From positions 578,518-642,517 of the forward strand of contig NC_007766.1 in assembly GCF_000092045.1 (NCBI RefSeq): a stretch of DNA of 64,000 bases. The letters are read 5' to 3'. Origin of the DNA: Rhizobium etli CFN 42 (GTDB taxonomy: Bacteria; Pseudomonadota; Alphaproteobacteria; Rhizobiales; Rhizobiaceae). The notes beneath the pieces are model-generated. The model did not search any database. It saw only the letters and a list, made by a program, of their open reading frames with translations, and was not told the DNA's origin. A program made the translations under genes and the position numbers. Below are positions 8,293 through 16,782 of the stretch, piece after piece. Each line of letters starts with the position of its first letter. Within the stretch, counting starts at the first letter, position 1.

Positions 8293-9645
8293 ATGATGCC
8301 TGTCGGCACAACCCTGTCGCGTTGGACGATGGCCTATTTCGGCGCGGCGCTCTTCTTCCTGCTTCTGGCGGAAAGCCTGCTTTCGGCAGGGCTCTGGGCG
8401 CCGTCCTCGGCTGTCGCCGAACCCCATGCGCTCATCATCGTGCATTCGATGACGATCGGCTGGCTCGGCCTGCTGATGATTGGCGCGCTGCTGCAGTTCA
8501 CGCCGGTGCTGACGGGCCTCGGCCTGCCGACCGGCCGGCTCGATCTGCCCTGTCTTGCCGGCACGGTCGCCGGGCTCGGGCTTCTCCTCTGCGGCTTCCA
8601 GCTGATCGACGTGGGATCGGCCGCGGCCGGCCCTGTCATGGTCGCGGCATCGGCGGTCCTGCTGGCCTCGCTCCTGTCGATTGCATCGGTGCTGTTATCA
8701 GGCCTCTGGCGCGGTCGGGCGGCCCATGCCGCCTCGCCGCTCGTCATGCTCGCTATCGCATGCCTTGCGGTGACGGTCGTGCTGGGATCGCTGTTTGCGG
8801 TCACGGTTTCCGGCGTAACCGCAACCCCCGGCATCAGCGCGTTTGTCGTGAATGCCCTGCCCTTCCACGCGAGCTTCGGCCTCGCCGGATGGATGACCTT
8901 TGCCGCGATCGGCGTCAGCTACAAGCTGCTGCCGATGTTTCTGCTTTCCCAAGAGATGCAGAAATCACCATTCATCCGCGGCACGGGAGCGTTCGCGGCG
9001 ATCACGCTTGGCGTTGCGACGGTCTCGACGATCTTCGAACCCTCGCTCGGTCAGCGCGTCTTTCTGATTGGATCGCTGTTCTTCCAGCTGCCGATCGCGG
9101 CCTATCTGGCTGAGCTGTTCCTGACATATCGGGCAAGACGCCGAAAAGCTCTCGAACTGAACATGTCGGGATCCCTGCCCGCTTTCGTCCTGCTGGGCCT
9201 TTCCGTTCCGATGTTCGCGGTAGCCCTTGTCGGCGACGCCGCCCCGCAGATTTTTGCCGCGATAGCCTATCTGTTCGTCTTCGGCTGGCTGACGGGCCTC
9301 GGTCTGTCCCAGCTCCTGAAGATCGTTCCTTTCCTGACCTGGATCGAGGCCTTCGGGCCCCTCCTCGGGCGCGGCCCCACGCCGCGGCTGGCCGACCTCC
9401 TCAATGGGCGACGGGCTGCCGCCTGGCTCTCTATCTTCTACCTCGCCGTCGTCGCATCAGCGGCGGCGATCGCGGCCGGATCCGATGCCGGTTTCCGTCT
9501 TGCCGTCACGGTACAGACATTGGCTACCGCTGCCCTCGCCATCGAGCTCGTCCTGGCACGCCGCCTGGCGAATGTCGCTCCCGTCACAAGGGGAGCACCT
9601 TTTCAACAGCCGGCGCTTTTCGTCGCCGCCAAACCACAGAGGTAA
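8293..9645 (+). CDS. Polytopic membrane protein, heme-copper oxidase subunit I/NnrS-like
   Basis: A 450-residue protein with about 12 hydrophobic segments. An early HALIIVHSMTIGW and a later PFHASFGLAGWMTF place His residues inside helices, as in heme-copper oxidase subunit I-like proteins and NnrS. It lacks the full histidine set and the Glu/Tyr motifs of a catalytic oxidase or NO reductase, so it is probably a heme-binding accessory or sensor. It lies between two DUF2249 genes, overlapping the next by one base (TAATG). The ATGATG at 8293 allows two adjacent starts. Exact function unknown. Confidence 0.82.
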   Translation: MMPVGTTLSRWTMAYFGAALFFLLLAESLLSAGLWAPSSAVAEPHALIIVHSMTIGWLGLLMIGALLQFTPVLTGLGLPTGRLDLPCLAGTVAGLGLLLCGFQLIDVGSAAAGPVMVAASAVLLASLLSIASVLLSGLWRGRAAHAASPLVMLAIACLAVTVVLGSLFAVTVSGVTATPGISAFVVNALPFHASFGLAGWMTFAAIGVSYKLLPMFLLSQEMQKSPFIRGTGAFAAITLGVATVSTIFEPSLGQRVFLIGSLFFQLPIAAYLAELFLTYRARRRKALELNMSGSLPAFVLLGLSVPMFAVALVGDAAPQIFAAIAYLFVFGWLTGLGLSQLLKIVPFLTWIEAFGPLLGRGPTPRLADLLNGRRAAAWLSIFYLAVVASAAAIAAGSDAGFRLAVTVQTLATAALAIELVLARRLANVAPVTRGAPFQQPALFVAAKPQR

Positions 9646-10181
9646 TGCCAATGGTTCAGCTCCGCGAACTCGACGTAAGAAACATCCTGCGCGACGGCGG
9701 CATGCCGTTTCAGCTCATCATGGATACCTTCGCCAGTCTCGACCCCGATGAGGGCGTGCGGCTTCACGCCATATTCGAACCCGTCCCGCTGATCCGCCAG
9801 CTGGAGCAGCGCGGCTATTCGCATCTCAGCAAGCGCCTTGCCGATGACGACTGGGAAATCGATTTCGTCCCTCGTGAGAAGCCCGGCAGCGAACCGGTCA
9901 CGGCAACCGCAGCGGCGGAGGCGATCTGGCCGGAGCCGAGCTGGAACCTCGATCTGACCGATCTCGCGCCGCCGGAGCCGATGGAACGCATCCTTTCGCG
10001 GCTGGAATCGATGAAAAGCGGTGAGGTGCTGTTTGCGCTGCTGAACCGCGAGCCGCTGTTTCTGTTCAATGAGCTGAAGGTGCGCGGCCATGAATGGATC
10101 GGGGATTTCGACGCCAGCGGCAAGATCTACAGGATCATGATCAGAGCAACGCCCGCGAATGGTTCCGATGCCCGCACATAA
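9645..10181 (+). CDS. Tandem DUF2249 protein
   Basis: A 178-residue protein with two DUF2249-like halves. The first is ELDVRNILRDGGMPFQLIM through YSHLSKRL, and the second is WNLDLTDLAPPEPMERIL through HEWIGDFDASGKIYRIMI, joined by a Pro/Ala-rich linker near residue 85. It appears to be a duplication of the domain found alone in the gene at 7993, without the Cys-rich tail. Translation is coupled to the membrane protein (TAATG); a second ATG at 9651 is also possible. The function is not established, but stable linkage to NO-handling genes suggests a role there. Confidence 0.8.
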   Translation: MPMVQLRELDVRNILRDGGMPFQLIMDTFASLDPDEGVRLHAIFEPVPLIRQLEQRGYSHLSKRLADDDWEIDFVPREKPGSEPVTATAAAEAIWPEPSWNLDLTDLAPPEPMERILSRLESMKSGEVLFALLNREPLFLFNELKVRGHEWIGDFDASGKIYRIMIRATPANGSDART

Positions 10182-10467
10182 GATCTCCAGATCGGCAATC
10201 CTGTCGGCTTTACGCGGCATCGAGGATCCGGAGCTCGGAACTGATATTGTCGAGCTGGGACTGATCTACGCCATCGGGATTTTGGAGGACGGCGCCGTCA
10301 GAATAAAAATGACGACGACGACCCGCTTCTGTCCGGCTTCCGCCTTCATCGCCGAAGCGGTGAAGGCGCGGACCGAGGCGATCGACGGCGTTTCGGCAAC
10401 CGTCGTCGAGATGGTCTACGATCCGGCCTGGTCGCCGGAGATGATGGGACGCCTGCCGAGGGAATAG
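10159..10467 (+). CDS. MIP18/DUF59-family metal-sulfur cluster assembly-like protein
   Basis: A 102-residue protein of the MIP18 (DUF59, PaaD/SufT-like) family: ILSALRGIEDPELGTDIVELGLIY is the characteristic opening, and TTTRFCPASAFIAEAVKARTE carries the Cys equivalent to the family's cluster-binding Cys. Family members help load iron-sulfur or other metal centres. It overlaps the tandem DUF2249 gene by 23 bases; starts at 10159 and 10168 (MPAHK) are both possible. Within this operon it may mature or repair a metal centre damaged by NO, which is inference from context. Confidence 0.85.
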   Translation: MVPMPAHKISRSAILSALRGIEDPELGTDIVELGLIYAIGILEDGAVRIKMTTTTRFCPASAFIAEAVKARTEAIDGVSATVVEMVYDPAWSPEMMGRLPRE

Positions 10468-10509
10468 ATGCGGAGGCCGCCACGTTTTTAAGCGCGGCGG
10501 CATTCGCCC

Positions 10510-11724
10510 TCATGACTTTCTCGCGACGAGAGGTTTCCGGTCGCGGCACAGCGCCGGGGCATGTTCGAGCGCAAACAGGCCGAACGCCACCGCCCAGCCG
10601 ACTGCAGACAGCAACAATATCTCCGTGGTGGCGGCAGGCAGTAATTCCGCCAGGGGCCGCAGGACAGCAACGGCAGCAAGCACGAGATAGGATGCGTTGG
10701 TCACGCGGCTCGATTTGAGCTGCCGCCCCGTATGGCCGCGGCTTGCCCGGGTCATGACCGCCAGCATCATCATCGACATGGCGCCGATCGCGAAGATATG
10801 AAGAACGGCGACCTGGGAAAGCCCGATCGGTCCGAAAGCGATCGCGGCAAATCCCAAAGGAACGAAACCATAGGCGGCGTGCAGCACGAAAAGGATCGGT
10901 TCACCCCAGGTCACCCAGCCCCGCCAGCGGGCGAGCCGGATTGCGTTCATCGCAGCTGCGGCCGCCGCCAAGAACCCAGTTGCGATGGAGTCGGGCCGGA
11001 TCGCCCAGCTGGCGAGAGACATGGCGCCGGCGATGATGGTTGCGGTATCGAAGTGGTTATAGGGGACTGGGAAATCGGTGCGGCCGCGCTGATTGATCCA
11101 GTTTCGGGTGAAACTCGGCAGGATGCGCCCTCCGACGATCGTGATGAGCAGGACGTAGGCGCCGAGCCCGAGACGAATGGAAAGCTCCGGATTTCCGCCT
11201 CCGATCACCTGGATATGAAAGCATAAATTGGCGACCGACAGGACGGCGAGGCCGGCGACGACCTTGAGATCCTTCCATTTCCTTCCCGCCACCACTTCCC
11301 GCGCGCATAAGGCGAGCATGAGCGGCAGGAACAGGCTGTCGATGGCGGTGGCGGCCGTCATTCCGATGCCGTCGCTCGCCAACATGGCGATCCGGCCGGC
11401 GCCCCACATCGCAAAAAGCGCGGCGAGCGGAGGCCCTGATATGGGAAGGCGGCCGGTCCAGTTCGGAACTGCGGTGAGAAGGAACCCGGCGAGAACCGCA
11501 GGGGCGAAGCCGAAGAGCATCTCGTGCGCGTGCCAGTAGAGCGCCCCGTAGTCGCTTGCCACGGGGACCCCGTAGTTCAGGAATGCTGCCCAGAGGCCGA
11601 TACTGACGATCGCCCACAATGCCGCCGCCAGAAAGAAGGGGCGAAAGCCGTAAGAGAAGAGGGCCAGTCCGGAGCGGCTCATCCCTCGCGGCGTTCTGGT
11701 CTCCGCGTCCTTGGTAATCTGCAT
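10510..11724 (-). CDS. nnrS: NnrS family heme/copper membrane protein
   Basis: A 404-residue integral membrane protein with about 12 helices. YWHAHEMLFGFAPAVLAGFL and VPNWTGR are diagnostic of NnrS, a heme-binding protein that protects against NO stress and is regularly co-regulated with nitrite and NO reductases. The ATG at 11724 is preceded by GGAGACATCGATC; longer starts (11739) would leave almost no leader given the NnrR-type box at 11780-11793. It is divergent from nirK and convergent with the DUF2249 operon. Confidence 0.93.
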   Translation of the reverse strand: MQITKDAETRTPRGMSRSGLALFSYGFRPFFLAAALWAIVSIGLWAAFLNYGVPVASDYGALYWHAHEMLFGFAPAVLAGFLLTAVPNWTGRLPISGPPLAALFAMWGAGRIAMLASDGIGMTAATAIDSLFLPLMLALCAREVVAGRKWKDLKVVAGLAVLSVANLCFHIQVIGGGNPELSIRLGLGAYVLLITIVGGRILPSFTRNWINQRGRTDFPVPYNHFDTATIIAGAMSLASWAIRPDSIATGFLAAAAAAMNAIRLARWRGWVTWGEPILFVLHAAYGFVPLGFAAIAFGPIGLSQVAVLHIFAIGAMSMMMLAVMTRASRGHTGRQLKSSRVTNASYLVLAAVAVLRPLAELLPAATTEILLLSAVGWAVAFGLFALEHAPALCRDRKPLVARKS

Positions 11725-11779
11725 GATCGATGTCTCCATTTTGATCACACAGAAATGCGCGGGCGCAGGACAGCAGTCG

Positions 11780-11793
11780 TTGAGATTACGCAA
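11780..11793. promoter_or_regulatory. NnrR/FNR-type box for nnrS
   Basis: TTGAGATTACGCAA fits TTG-N8-CAA. The centre lies 62 bases from the nnrS ATG, the same geometry as the hemN box, giving a predicted start near 11745. Confidence 0.7.
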
Positions 11794-11810
11794 AGATGAG
11801 CCTTTGAACT

Positions 11811-11824
11811 TTGTGCCGGCACAA
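11811..11824. promoter_or_regulatory. Middle NnrR/FNR-type box of the nnrS-nirK region
   Basis: TTGTGCCGGCACAA is a perfect dyad (TTTGTGCC/GGCACAAA with flanks). It is 23 bases from the nirK-proximal box and 31 from the nnrS-proximal box, so it could be a secondary site acting on either promoter or a repressing site. Confidence 0.65.
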
Positions 11825-11833
11825 ACAGCCAGT

Positions 11834-11847
11834 TTGCGCCACGTCAA
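11834..11847. promoter_or_regulatory. NnrR/FNR-type box for nirK
   Basis: TTGCGCCACGTCAA fits TTG-N8-CAA with TTTG/CAAA symmetry. About 29 bases on is TCTACT (11867-11872), a plausible -10. The predicted transcript starts near 11882, 44 nt before the nirK ATG. Confidence 0.75.
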
Positions 11848-11925
11848 AGATTTCCGTCGGCTTTCTTCTACTCTCCCCTTCGACAGGGCGGCGTCCGCTC
11901 AGTCTTCGACTACAGGAGATTAGAA

Positions 11926-13071
11926 ATGACAAATACTCTGCAAATAACCCGGCGCACGATGCTGACGGGTGCTGCTGTTGCCGGAGCGCTGACGCCAATC
12001 ATCGTATCAAGCGCGGCGCAGGCCAATGAAGAGGTTGCAGCTCTCAAGACTGCCAAACAGGTGAAGGTCGACTTGTCGAGGCTTCCCCGCGAAAAGGTCG
12101 AGCTCGTCAAGCCGCCCTTCGTCCATGCTCATCAGCAGAAGGCCGAAGGTGGGCCGAAGATCAAGGAATTCACGCTAACCATCCAGGAAAAGAAGATGAT
12201 CCTGGACAAGGACGGCACCGAGATCAACGCCATGACCTTCGACGGATCGGTGCCGGGTCCTCTGATGGTGGTGCATCAGGACGACTATGTCGAGCTGACC
12301 CTGGTCAACCCCGATAGCAATACGCTTCAGCACAATATCGACTTCCACGCCGCCACGGGCGGGTTGGGCGGCGGCGCATTGACGGTCGTTAATCCGGGCG
12401 AGAGCACCGTTCTTCGCTTCAAGGCGACCAAGGCCGGCGTCTTCGTCTATCACTGCGCCCCTCCCGGCATGGTGCCGTGGCACGTCACATCGGGCATGAA
12501 CGGCGCCATCATGGTCCTGCCGCGTGAAGGTCTGAAGGACGGCAAGGGCAAGCCGCTCGTCTACGACAAGGTCTATTATGTCGGCGAACAGGACTTTTAT
12601 GTTCCGCGCGACGAAACGGGCAAATTCAAGAAATACGACAGCCCTGGCGAGGCCTACGATGAGACGGTCGCCGCCATGAAGACGCTAACGCCGACCCATA
12701 TCGTCTTCAACGGCGCGGTCGGAGCCCTAACCGGCGAGAATGCGATGACGGCCAAGGTCGGCGAAACGGTGCTGATCGTTCATTCTCAGGCCAACCGCGA
12801 CACCCGGCCGCATCTGATCGGCGGGCATGGCGAATATGTCTGGGCGACCGGCAAATTCCTCAACCCACCGGACACGGATCAGGAAACCTGGTTCATTCCC
12901 GGCGGCACGGCGGGTGCGGCCCTTTATACTTTCGCTCAGCCTGGCATCTATGCCTACGTGAACCACAACCTTATCGAGGCCTTCGAGCTGGGGGCGGCGG
13001 CCCACTTTAAGGTGACCGGCGAATGGGACGACGATCTCATGACCTCGGTCAGGGCACCGTCGGCAAGCTGA
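11926..13071 (+). CDS. nirK: NirK, copper-containing nitrite reductase
   Basis: A 381-residue periplasmic enzyme reducing nitrite to NO. It carries a twin-arginine signal ([14 protein letters not shown], residues 7-20) with cleavage likely after AQA near 33. Two cupredoxin domains follow. Copper ligands are visible: LQHN and IDFHAA (about 132-140), VYHCAPPGM with the type 1 Cys-His-Met set, PWHVTSG (type 2 His), and a last His in [24 protein letters not shown] precedes the ATG. It is followed by nirV and driven from the box at 11834-11847. Confidence 0.97.
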   Translation: MTNTLQITRRTMLTGAAVAGALTPIIVSSAAQANEEVAALKTAKQVKVDLSRLPREKVELVKPPFVHAHQQKAEGGPKIKEFTLTIQEKKMILDKDGTEINAMTFDGSVPGPLMVVHQDDYVELTLVNPDSNTLQHNIDFHAATGGLGGGALTVVNPGESTVLRFKATKAGVFVYHCAPPGMVPWHVTSGMNGAIMVLPREGLKDGKGKPLVYDKVYYVGEQDFYVPRDETGKFKKYDSPGEAYDETVAAMKTLTPTHIVFNGAVGALTGENAMTAKVGETVLIVHSQANRDTRPHLIGGHGEYVWATGKFLNPPDTDQETWFIPGGTAGAALYTFAQPGIYAYVNHNLIEAFELGAAAHFKVTGEWDDDLMTSVRAPSAS

Positions 13072-13086
13072 CCGGGCGGAGGGGGC

Positions 13087-13117
13087 GGTGCGCGGGGTCA
13101 GGGGCGACCCGCGCACC
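13087..13117 (+). terminator. Strong stem-loop after nirK
   Basis: GGTGCGCGGG and CCCGCGCACC form a 10-bp GC-rich stem with an 11-nt loop, followed by ATTCTCATTTT. It lies between nirK and nirV, so it may attenuate rather than end transcription, keeping nirV and nnrR expression below nirK. Confidence 0.55.
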
Positions 13118-13152
13118 ATTCTCATTTTGGGGGCGCTATTTGCGAAAATATC

Positions 13153-14118
13153 ATGGCCCGGAACGCAGCGATCGAACCAGTTTCAGGCATTTCCATCACA
13201 ATTCCTCTTGTGCTGCTCGCGGTGCTTTCGGCCGCGGTTGCGGTGCAATCGGGATTCGTCGCGACGGGCGCTCCTGACATGAGCGTCGCGCCGCCTCAGA
13301 CAATCGTCATTGCGCCGCACCGTTTCGCTTATCGCGACGCCGCCGAATATTTTCGCAATGGGCTGGCCGTCGACGCGCCCAGGCTCGACATGACCATGGC
13401 TTCGCCGCTCGAAATCATGAAGTACCAGACCACGCTTCGCGATTATGATCGCTGCGTGGCAGACGCCATTTGCGCACCGGCCGAGAACCTGGGCGACACC
13501 TCGTCGCGGGAAGTGACACCGGTGACCGGCGTCAGTTATGACGACGCGATCCAATATGCGGCCTGGCTGTCGGATCATACCGATACCGAATGGCGATTGC
13601 CGACCGATTTCGAGCTGGCCTATGCCGCCGCCGACCGCTTTCCCGACGACGCTCTCGGCATAGATCCCAATGATCGCAATCCCGCAAACCGCTGGCTCGC
13701 CGATTACGAGCGTGAAGCCCGCAGGGCAGCCGCCATCGACCCCCGGCCGCAGCCGCAGGGCTCGTTCGGGATCAGCCAGACCGGTCTGGTGGATTTTGCC
13801 GGAAATGTCTGGGAGTGGACGTCGACCTGCAACAAGCGGGTCGAACTCAGCAAGAAGGACCTCAGCGGTGACCCTGACTCCAGGAGCTGCGGGATCATGA
13901 TCGCAGCCGGCAAGCACCGGGCCCCGATGAGCAGTTTCGTTCGAATTCCCAAGGGCGGCGGCTGCTCCGTCGGCAGTCCACCCGACAATCTCGGCTTTCG
14001 GCTCGTACGCAGCAGAGGGTTGCTTGAAAGGCTGACAGAGCGGGTAGAAGGCGCAATGACCCATATGTTCGAACCGGCGATGAGCCCCACGGCAGAACAG
14101 GATGACGATGAAAGTTGA
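13153..14118 (+). CDS. nirV: NirV, formylglycine-generating-enzyme-like protein
   Basis: A 321-residue protein with an N-terminal membrane anchor or uncleaved signal (about residues 14-35) and a sulfatase-modifying factor (SUMF1/FGE) domain. GVSYDDAIQYAAWLS, WRLPTDFELAYAA, DFAGNVWEWTSTC and the closing NLGFRLVRS are typical. NirV almost always follows nirK, yet its chemistry is unknown; loss has little effect on nitrite reductase in studied strains. The end overlaps nnrR by 17 bases. The start at 13153 is 81 bases after nirK. Confidence 0.92.
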   Translation: MARNAAIEPVSGISITIPLVLLAVLSAAVAVQSGFVATGAPDMSVAPPQTIVIAPHRFAYRDAAEYFRNGLAVDAPRLDMTMASPLEIMKYQTTLRDYDRCVADAICAPAENLGDTSSREVTPVTGVSYDDAIQYAAWLSDHTDTEWRLPTDFELAYAAADRFPDDALGIDPNDRNPANRWLADYEREARRAAAIDPRPQPQGSFGISQTGLVDFAGNVWEWTSTCNKRVELSKKDLSGDPDSRSCGIMIAAGKHRAPMSSFVRIPKGGGCSVGSPPDNLGFRLVRSRGLLERLTERVEGAMTHMFEPAMSPTAEQDDDES

Positions 14119-14803
14119 CCGGACGGTTTTGAAAGCGCTGCCGCTCTTTGAACGGATGACGGATACGGATCTCGACGCGATGCTGCAGCATGCCGCACCG
14201 CGCCGCGTCGCGCAGGGTGACGCGGTTTTCGAGCAGGGTGCCCTCGCAAAGTCGTTTTTCCTGCTCCTTCACGGCCGTCTCAAGGTGACGCAGGTGACGC
14301 CGGACGGACAGCAGATCATCGTGCGGATGGTCCACCCGGGCGATTTGTTCGGCTTCGCGATGGCGTTGCGCAGGGAAGACTATCCCGGGACGGCTGTAGC
14401 GGCGGCCGAGAGCCTGGTCATCGGTTGGCCGACGGATATGTGGCCGCGCTTTGTCGAGCAGAATCCCCGCCTGGCCGTAACAGCGATGCAGACGATCGGC
14501 CAGCGGCTGGAGGAAGCGCATACGCGTATTCGCGAGATGTCGACCGAGGAGGTGGAAAAGCGGGTGGCGCACGCCGTCCTCAGGCTGTCGAAACAGGCGG
14601 GGCGGCCGGTCGGAAGCGGCATTCGCATCGATTTCCCGATATCGCGTCAGGATATTGCCGAAATGACCGGAACGACGCTGCACACCGTGTCGAGAATTCT
14701 GAGCGCCTGGGAGGCGAAGGGCATGGTCGAAGGCGGCCGCCAGAAGCTGACGGTCACCGATCCTCAGAAACTTCTCAATCTTGCCGACGGCAAGCGGGAT
14801 TGA
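14102..14803 (+). CDS. nnrR: NnrR, Crp/Fnr-family NO-responsive activator
   Basis: A 233-residue regulator with an N-terminal cyclic-nucleotide-binding-like domain (VFEQGALAKSFFLLLHGRLKV) and a C-terminal winged helix whose recognition helix reads TTLHTVSRIL. It lacks the N-terminal cysteine cluster of FNR/FnrN, as expected for NnrR, which responds to NO. It is the likely reader of the seven TTG-N8-CAA boxes between 749 and 11847. The start overlaps nirV (ATGACGATG, two possible starts six bases apart). nnrU follows 12 bases later. Confidence 0.93.
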   Translation: MTMKVDRTVLKALPLFERMTDTDLDAMLQHAAPRRVAQGDAVFEQGALAKSFFLLLHGRLKVTQVTPDGQQIIVRMVHPGDLFGFAMALRREDYPGTAVAAAESLVIGWPTDMWPRFVEQNPRLAVTAMQTIGQRLEEAHTRIREMSTEEVEKRVAHAVLRLSKQAGRPVGSGIRIDFPISRQDIAEMTGTTLHTVSRILSAWEAKGMVEGGRQKLTVTDPQKLLNLADGKRD

Positions 14804-14815
14804 AGCTCCAGGAGA

Positions 14816-15535
14816 ATGAGTTTGACCGAGTTCCTTGCCGCCTTCGCGCTCTTTGTCGCGCTCCATTCCATCCCGGCGGTTCCGACCATTCGTGCGGAAA
14901 TTATCCGACGCGTCGGTCGCCCGGTCTATTTCGTCGGCTATTCCGCCGCTTCCACCCTTGCGTTGATCTGGGTTTTCTCCGCCGCCCTCGCATTGGACTA
15001 TATCCCCTTGTGGGAGCTCACGCCCGGCAACGCCGCCGCCGCTTTCGTGCTCGCCCCCTTCGGTATCTTTCTCGTCATCGCCGGACTTTTGAGCGCCAAC
15101 CCGCTGTCGATCACATTGAATCGGTCGCCGAACCCCGGCGCCATCACGAAGATCACCCGACATCCCGTCCTGTGGGGGTTCGCCGCCTGGGCGAGTGGCC
15201 ATATCGCCGCCAACGGGGACCTGCGCTCGCTACTCTTGTTCGGCGGATTTGCCGTCTTTGCGCTGGGTGCGATCTCGATGACCGACAAGAGGGCGAAACG
15301 ACGCCTTGGTGTTAGCTGGACAAGGCTCGCCGAACACACCTCGATCTGGCCGTTCGGCGCCTGTTTCAAAGGAGAGCAGCCGAGGCTCGATGTGCCGATG
15401 TTGCTCGCAGGTCTGGCAAGTGCGGTCATGGTTCTGTGGCTGCTGTTTGCCGGTGGACACAGCGCGATGTTCGGCGCCGACCCCCTCGCCTCTTCAGTTG
15501 ATCGAAGTCAAAGCATCTCTCAGCCAGAGCCTTAG
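14816..15535 (+). CDS. nnrU: NnrU family membrane protein
   Basis: A 239-residue membrane protein of the NnrU family with about six hydrophobic segments. ITRHPVLWGFAAWASGHIAANGDL is the conserved core, also found in isoprenylcysteine methyltransferase-like proteins. NnrU is needed for normal nitrite and NO reductase expression in some alphaproteobacteria, by an unknown mechanism. The C-terminal tail after residue 215 is variable. CCAGGAGA sits close before the start. Confidence 0.9.
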   Translation: MSLTEFLAAFALFVALHSIPAVPTIRAEIIRRVGRPVYFVGYSAASTLALIWVFSAALALDYIPLWELTPGNAAAAFVLAPFGIFLVIAGLLSANPLSITLNRSPNPGAITKITRHPVLWGFAAWASGHIAANGDLRSLLLFGGFAVFALGAISMTDKRAKRRLGVSWTRLAEHTSIWPFGACFKGEQPRLDVPMLLAGLASAVMVLWLLFAGGHSAMFGADPLASSVDRSQSISQPEP

Positions 15536-15591
15536 CCTGAAGAGATCTGGCGGCAGCCGCGGCGACGAGCCCACGACCCGGAGCGATCGAA

Positions 15592-15924
15592 ATGCCATAT
15601 GAAATCGTCACAGCGAGCCTCAACGCGAGAGACAAGTCGGGTCGCATCGACGTGCGGTTCGGGCCTGAGATCAAGACCCTTGTCGTTTCGCGGCGCGCCC
15701 TGCTGTCGGTGGCGTCGCCGCCCCGGGCGACGGAACTCCGCCTTCTTCAGTACGTCGATACCTTCTGCCAGATCGCTGCGCATCGCCTCGCCTCCACCAA
15801 TGGCGACACCCTTCGCATCACTGCCAATGATGTCCGCAGATGGCTCTGCGCCTGGCAAATCTCTGAAAGCCCGATGCCAATACAGGCGGCTCGTCAACCG
15901 CTGCACGACGCCAGATCCGGATGA
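15592..15924 (+). CDS. Small protein, DUF1488-like
   Basis: A 110-residue soluble protein. The order of a short beta-rich start (GRIDVRFGPEIKTLVVSRRAL) and a helical segment (ELRLLQYVDTFCQIAAHRLAS) followed by a hydrophobic strand resembles DUF1488 proteins common in Rhizobiaceae. The function is unknown. It lies 57 bases after nnrU in the same direction and could be the end of that operon. The tail after residue 95 looks degenerate, so the true C-terminus may have been altered. Confidence 0.55.
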   Translation: MPYEIVTASLNARDKSGRIDVRFGPEIKTLVVSRRALLSVASPPRATELRLLQYVDTFCQIAAHRLASTNGDTLRITANDVRRWLCAWQISESPMPIQAARQPLHDARSG

Positions 15925-16056
15925 TTTCGGCCGGATCGGCTGCCGGCTTCCGATGAGGACAACCGACCGGTGGCTGGTGACACCAGCTTGACGGGCATGT
16001 TAAAGACGGTGCCATTGGATACGATCTGTAACGAGCAACGGCTTGGCGGATAGACG

Positions 16057-16782
16057 ATGGCAGCACCTCAGCATGACGCGCACCTTCTCGTCGTCGATGA
16101 CGATCCGCGCATACGCCAAATGTTGACGCGCTATTTCGAGGATGAAGGTTATACGGTCTCTTCCGCTGCCGACGGCACCGAGATGCGCGTGCGCCTGCGC
16201 CAGCAGAACTTCGACGCCGTCCTGCTCGATCTCGTTCTCCCGGGCGGCACGGATGGCCTTGACCTGGCCCGCGAAATCCGCGCCCAGTCCGACGTCCCGA
16301 TCATGATGCTGACCGGCCGCGACGACGTCGTCGACCGAATTGTCGGTCTGGAGGTCGGCGCCGACGATTACATCGCCAAGCCCTTCCATCTCCGGGAAGT
16401 CCATGCGCGCCTGAAATCGATCCTGCGCCGCCGGCAACCTCCCGCGCGCAACCCCGAAGCGGCCGGCGAGGAGATCATCGGCTTCGAGGACTGGAAGCTC
16501 AATCTCAGCCGCCGCCAACTGCTCGACCCCGAGGGTACGGAGATCGAACTGACGACTGGCGAATTCGATATGCTGACGACCTTCGTGCGGCATGCCGGCC
16601 GGGTCCTGACCCGCGACGTGCTGATGGACCTGACCAGGGGCCGAAACCTCGAAGCCTTTGACCGGACGATCGATGCCCAGATCGTCCGGCTGCGCCGAAA
16701 GATCGAAACCGACCCGAAGAAGCCGCAATTCATCAAGGCGGTGCGCGGCGTCGGCTATGTCTTTACCGCAAGACTCGACTAG
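16057..16782 (+). CDS. OmpR/TorR-type response regulator (orphan)
   Basis: A 241-residue two-component response regulator. The receiver domain has the acidic pocket VVDDDP (13-17), the phospho-acceptor Asp at about 58 (LLDLVLPG) and the Lys in YIAKPF (about 108). The C-terminal winged helix is of OmpR type (LTTGEFDMLTTFVRHAGRVLTRDVL). No histidine kinase is adjacent. The location beside the denitrification island suggests redox or anaerobic control, but no sequence feature proves it. Confidence 0.9.
   Translation: MAAPQHDAHLLVVDDDPRIRQMLTRYFEDEGYTVSSAADGTEMRVRLRQQNFDAVLLDLVLPGGTDGLDLAREIRAQSDVPIMMLTGRDDVVDRIVGLEVGADDYIAKPFHLREVHARLKSILRRRQPPARNPEAAGEEIIGFEDWKLNLSRRQLLDPEGTEIELTTGEFDMLTTFVRHAGRVLTRDVLMDLTRGRNLEAFDRTIDAQIVRLRRKIETDPKKPQFIKAVRGVGYVFTARLD

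Noticed and set aside
13895..15202. Minus-strand frame opposite nnrR and nnrU
   Set aside because: Composition is artefactual (Arg/Gly/Asp-rich), while the plus strand encodes recognised families.
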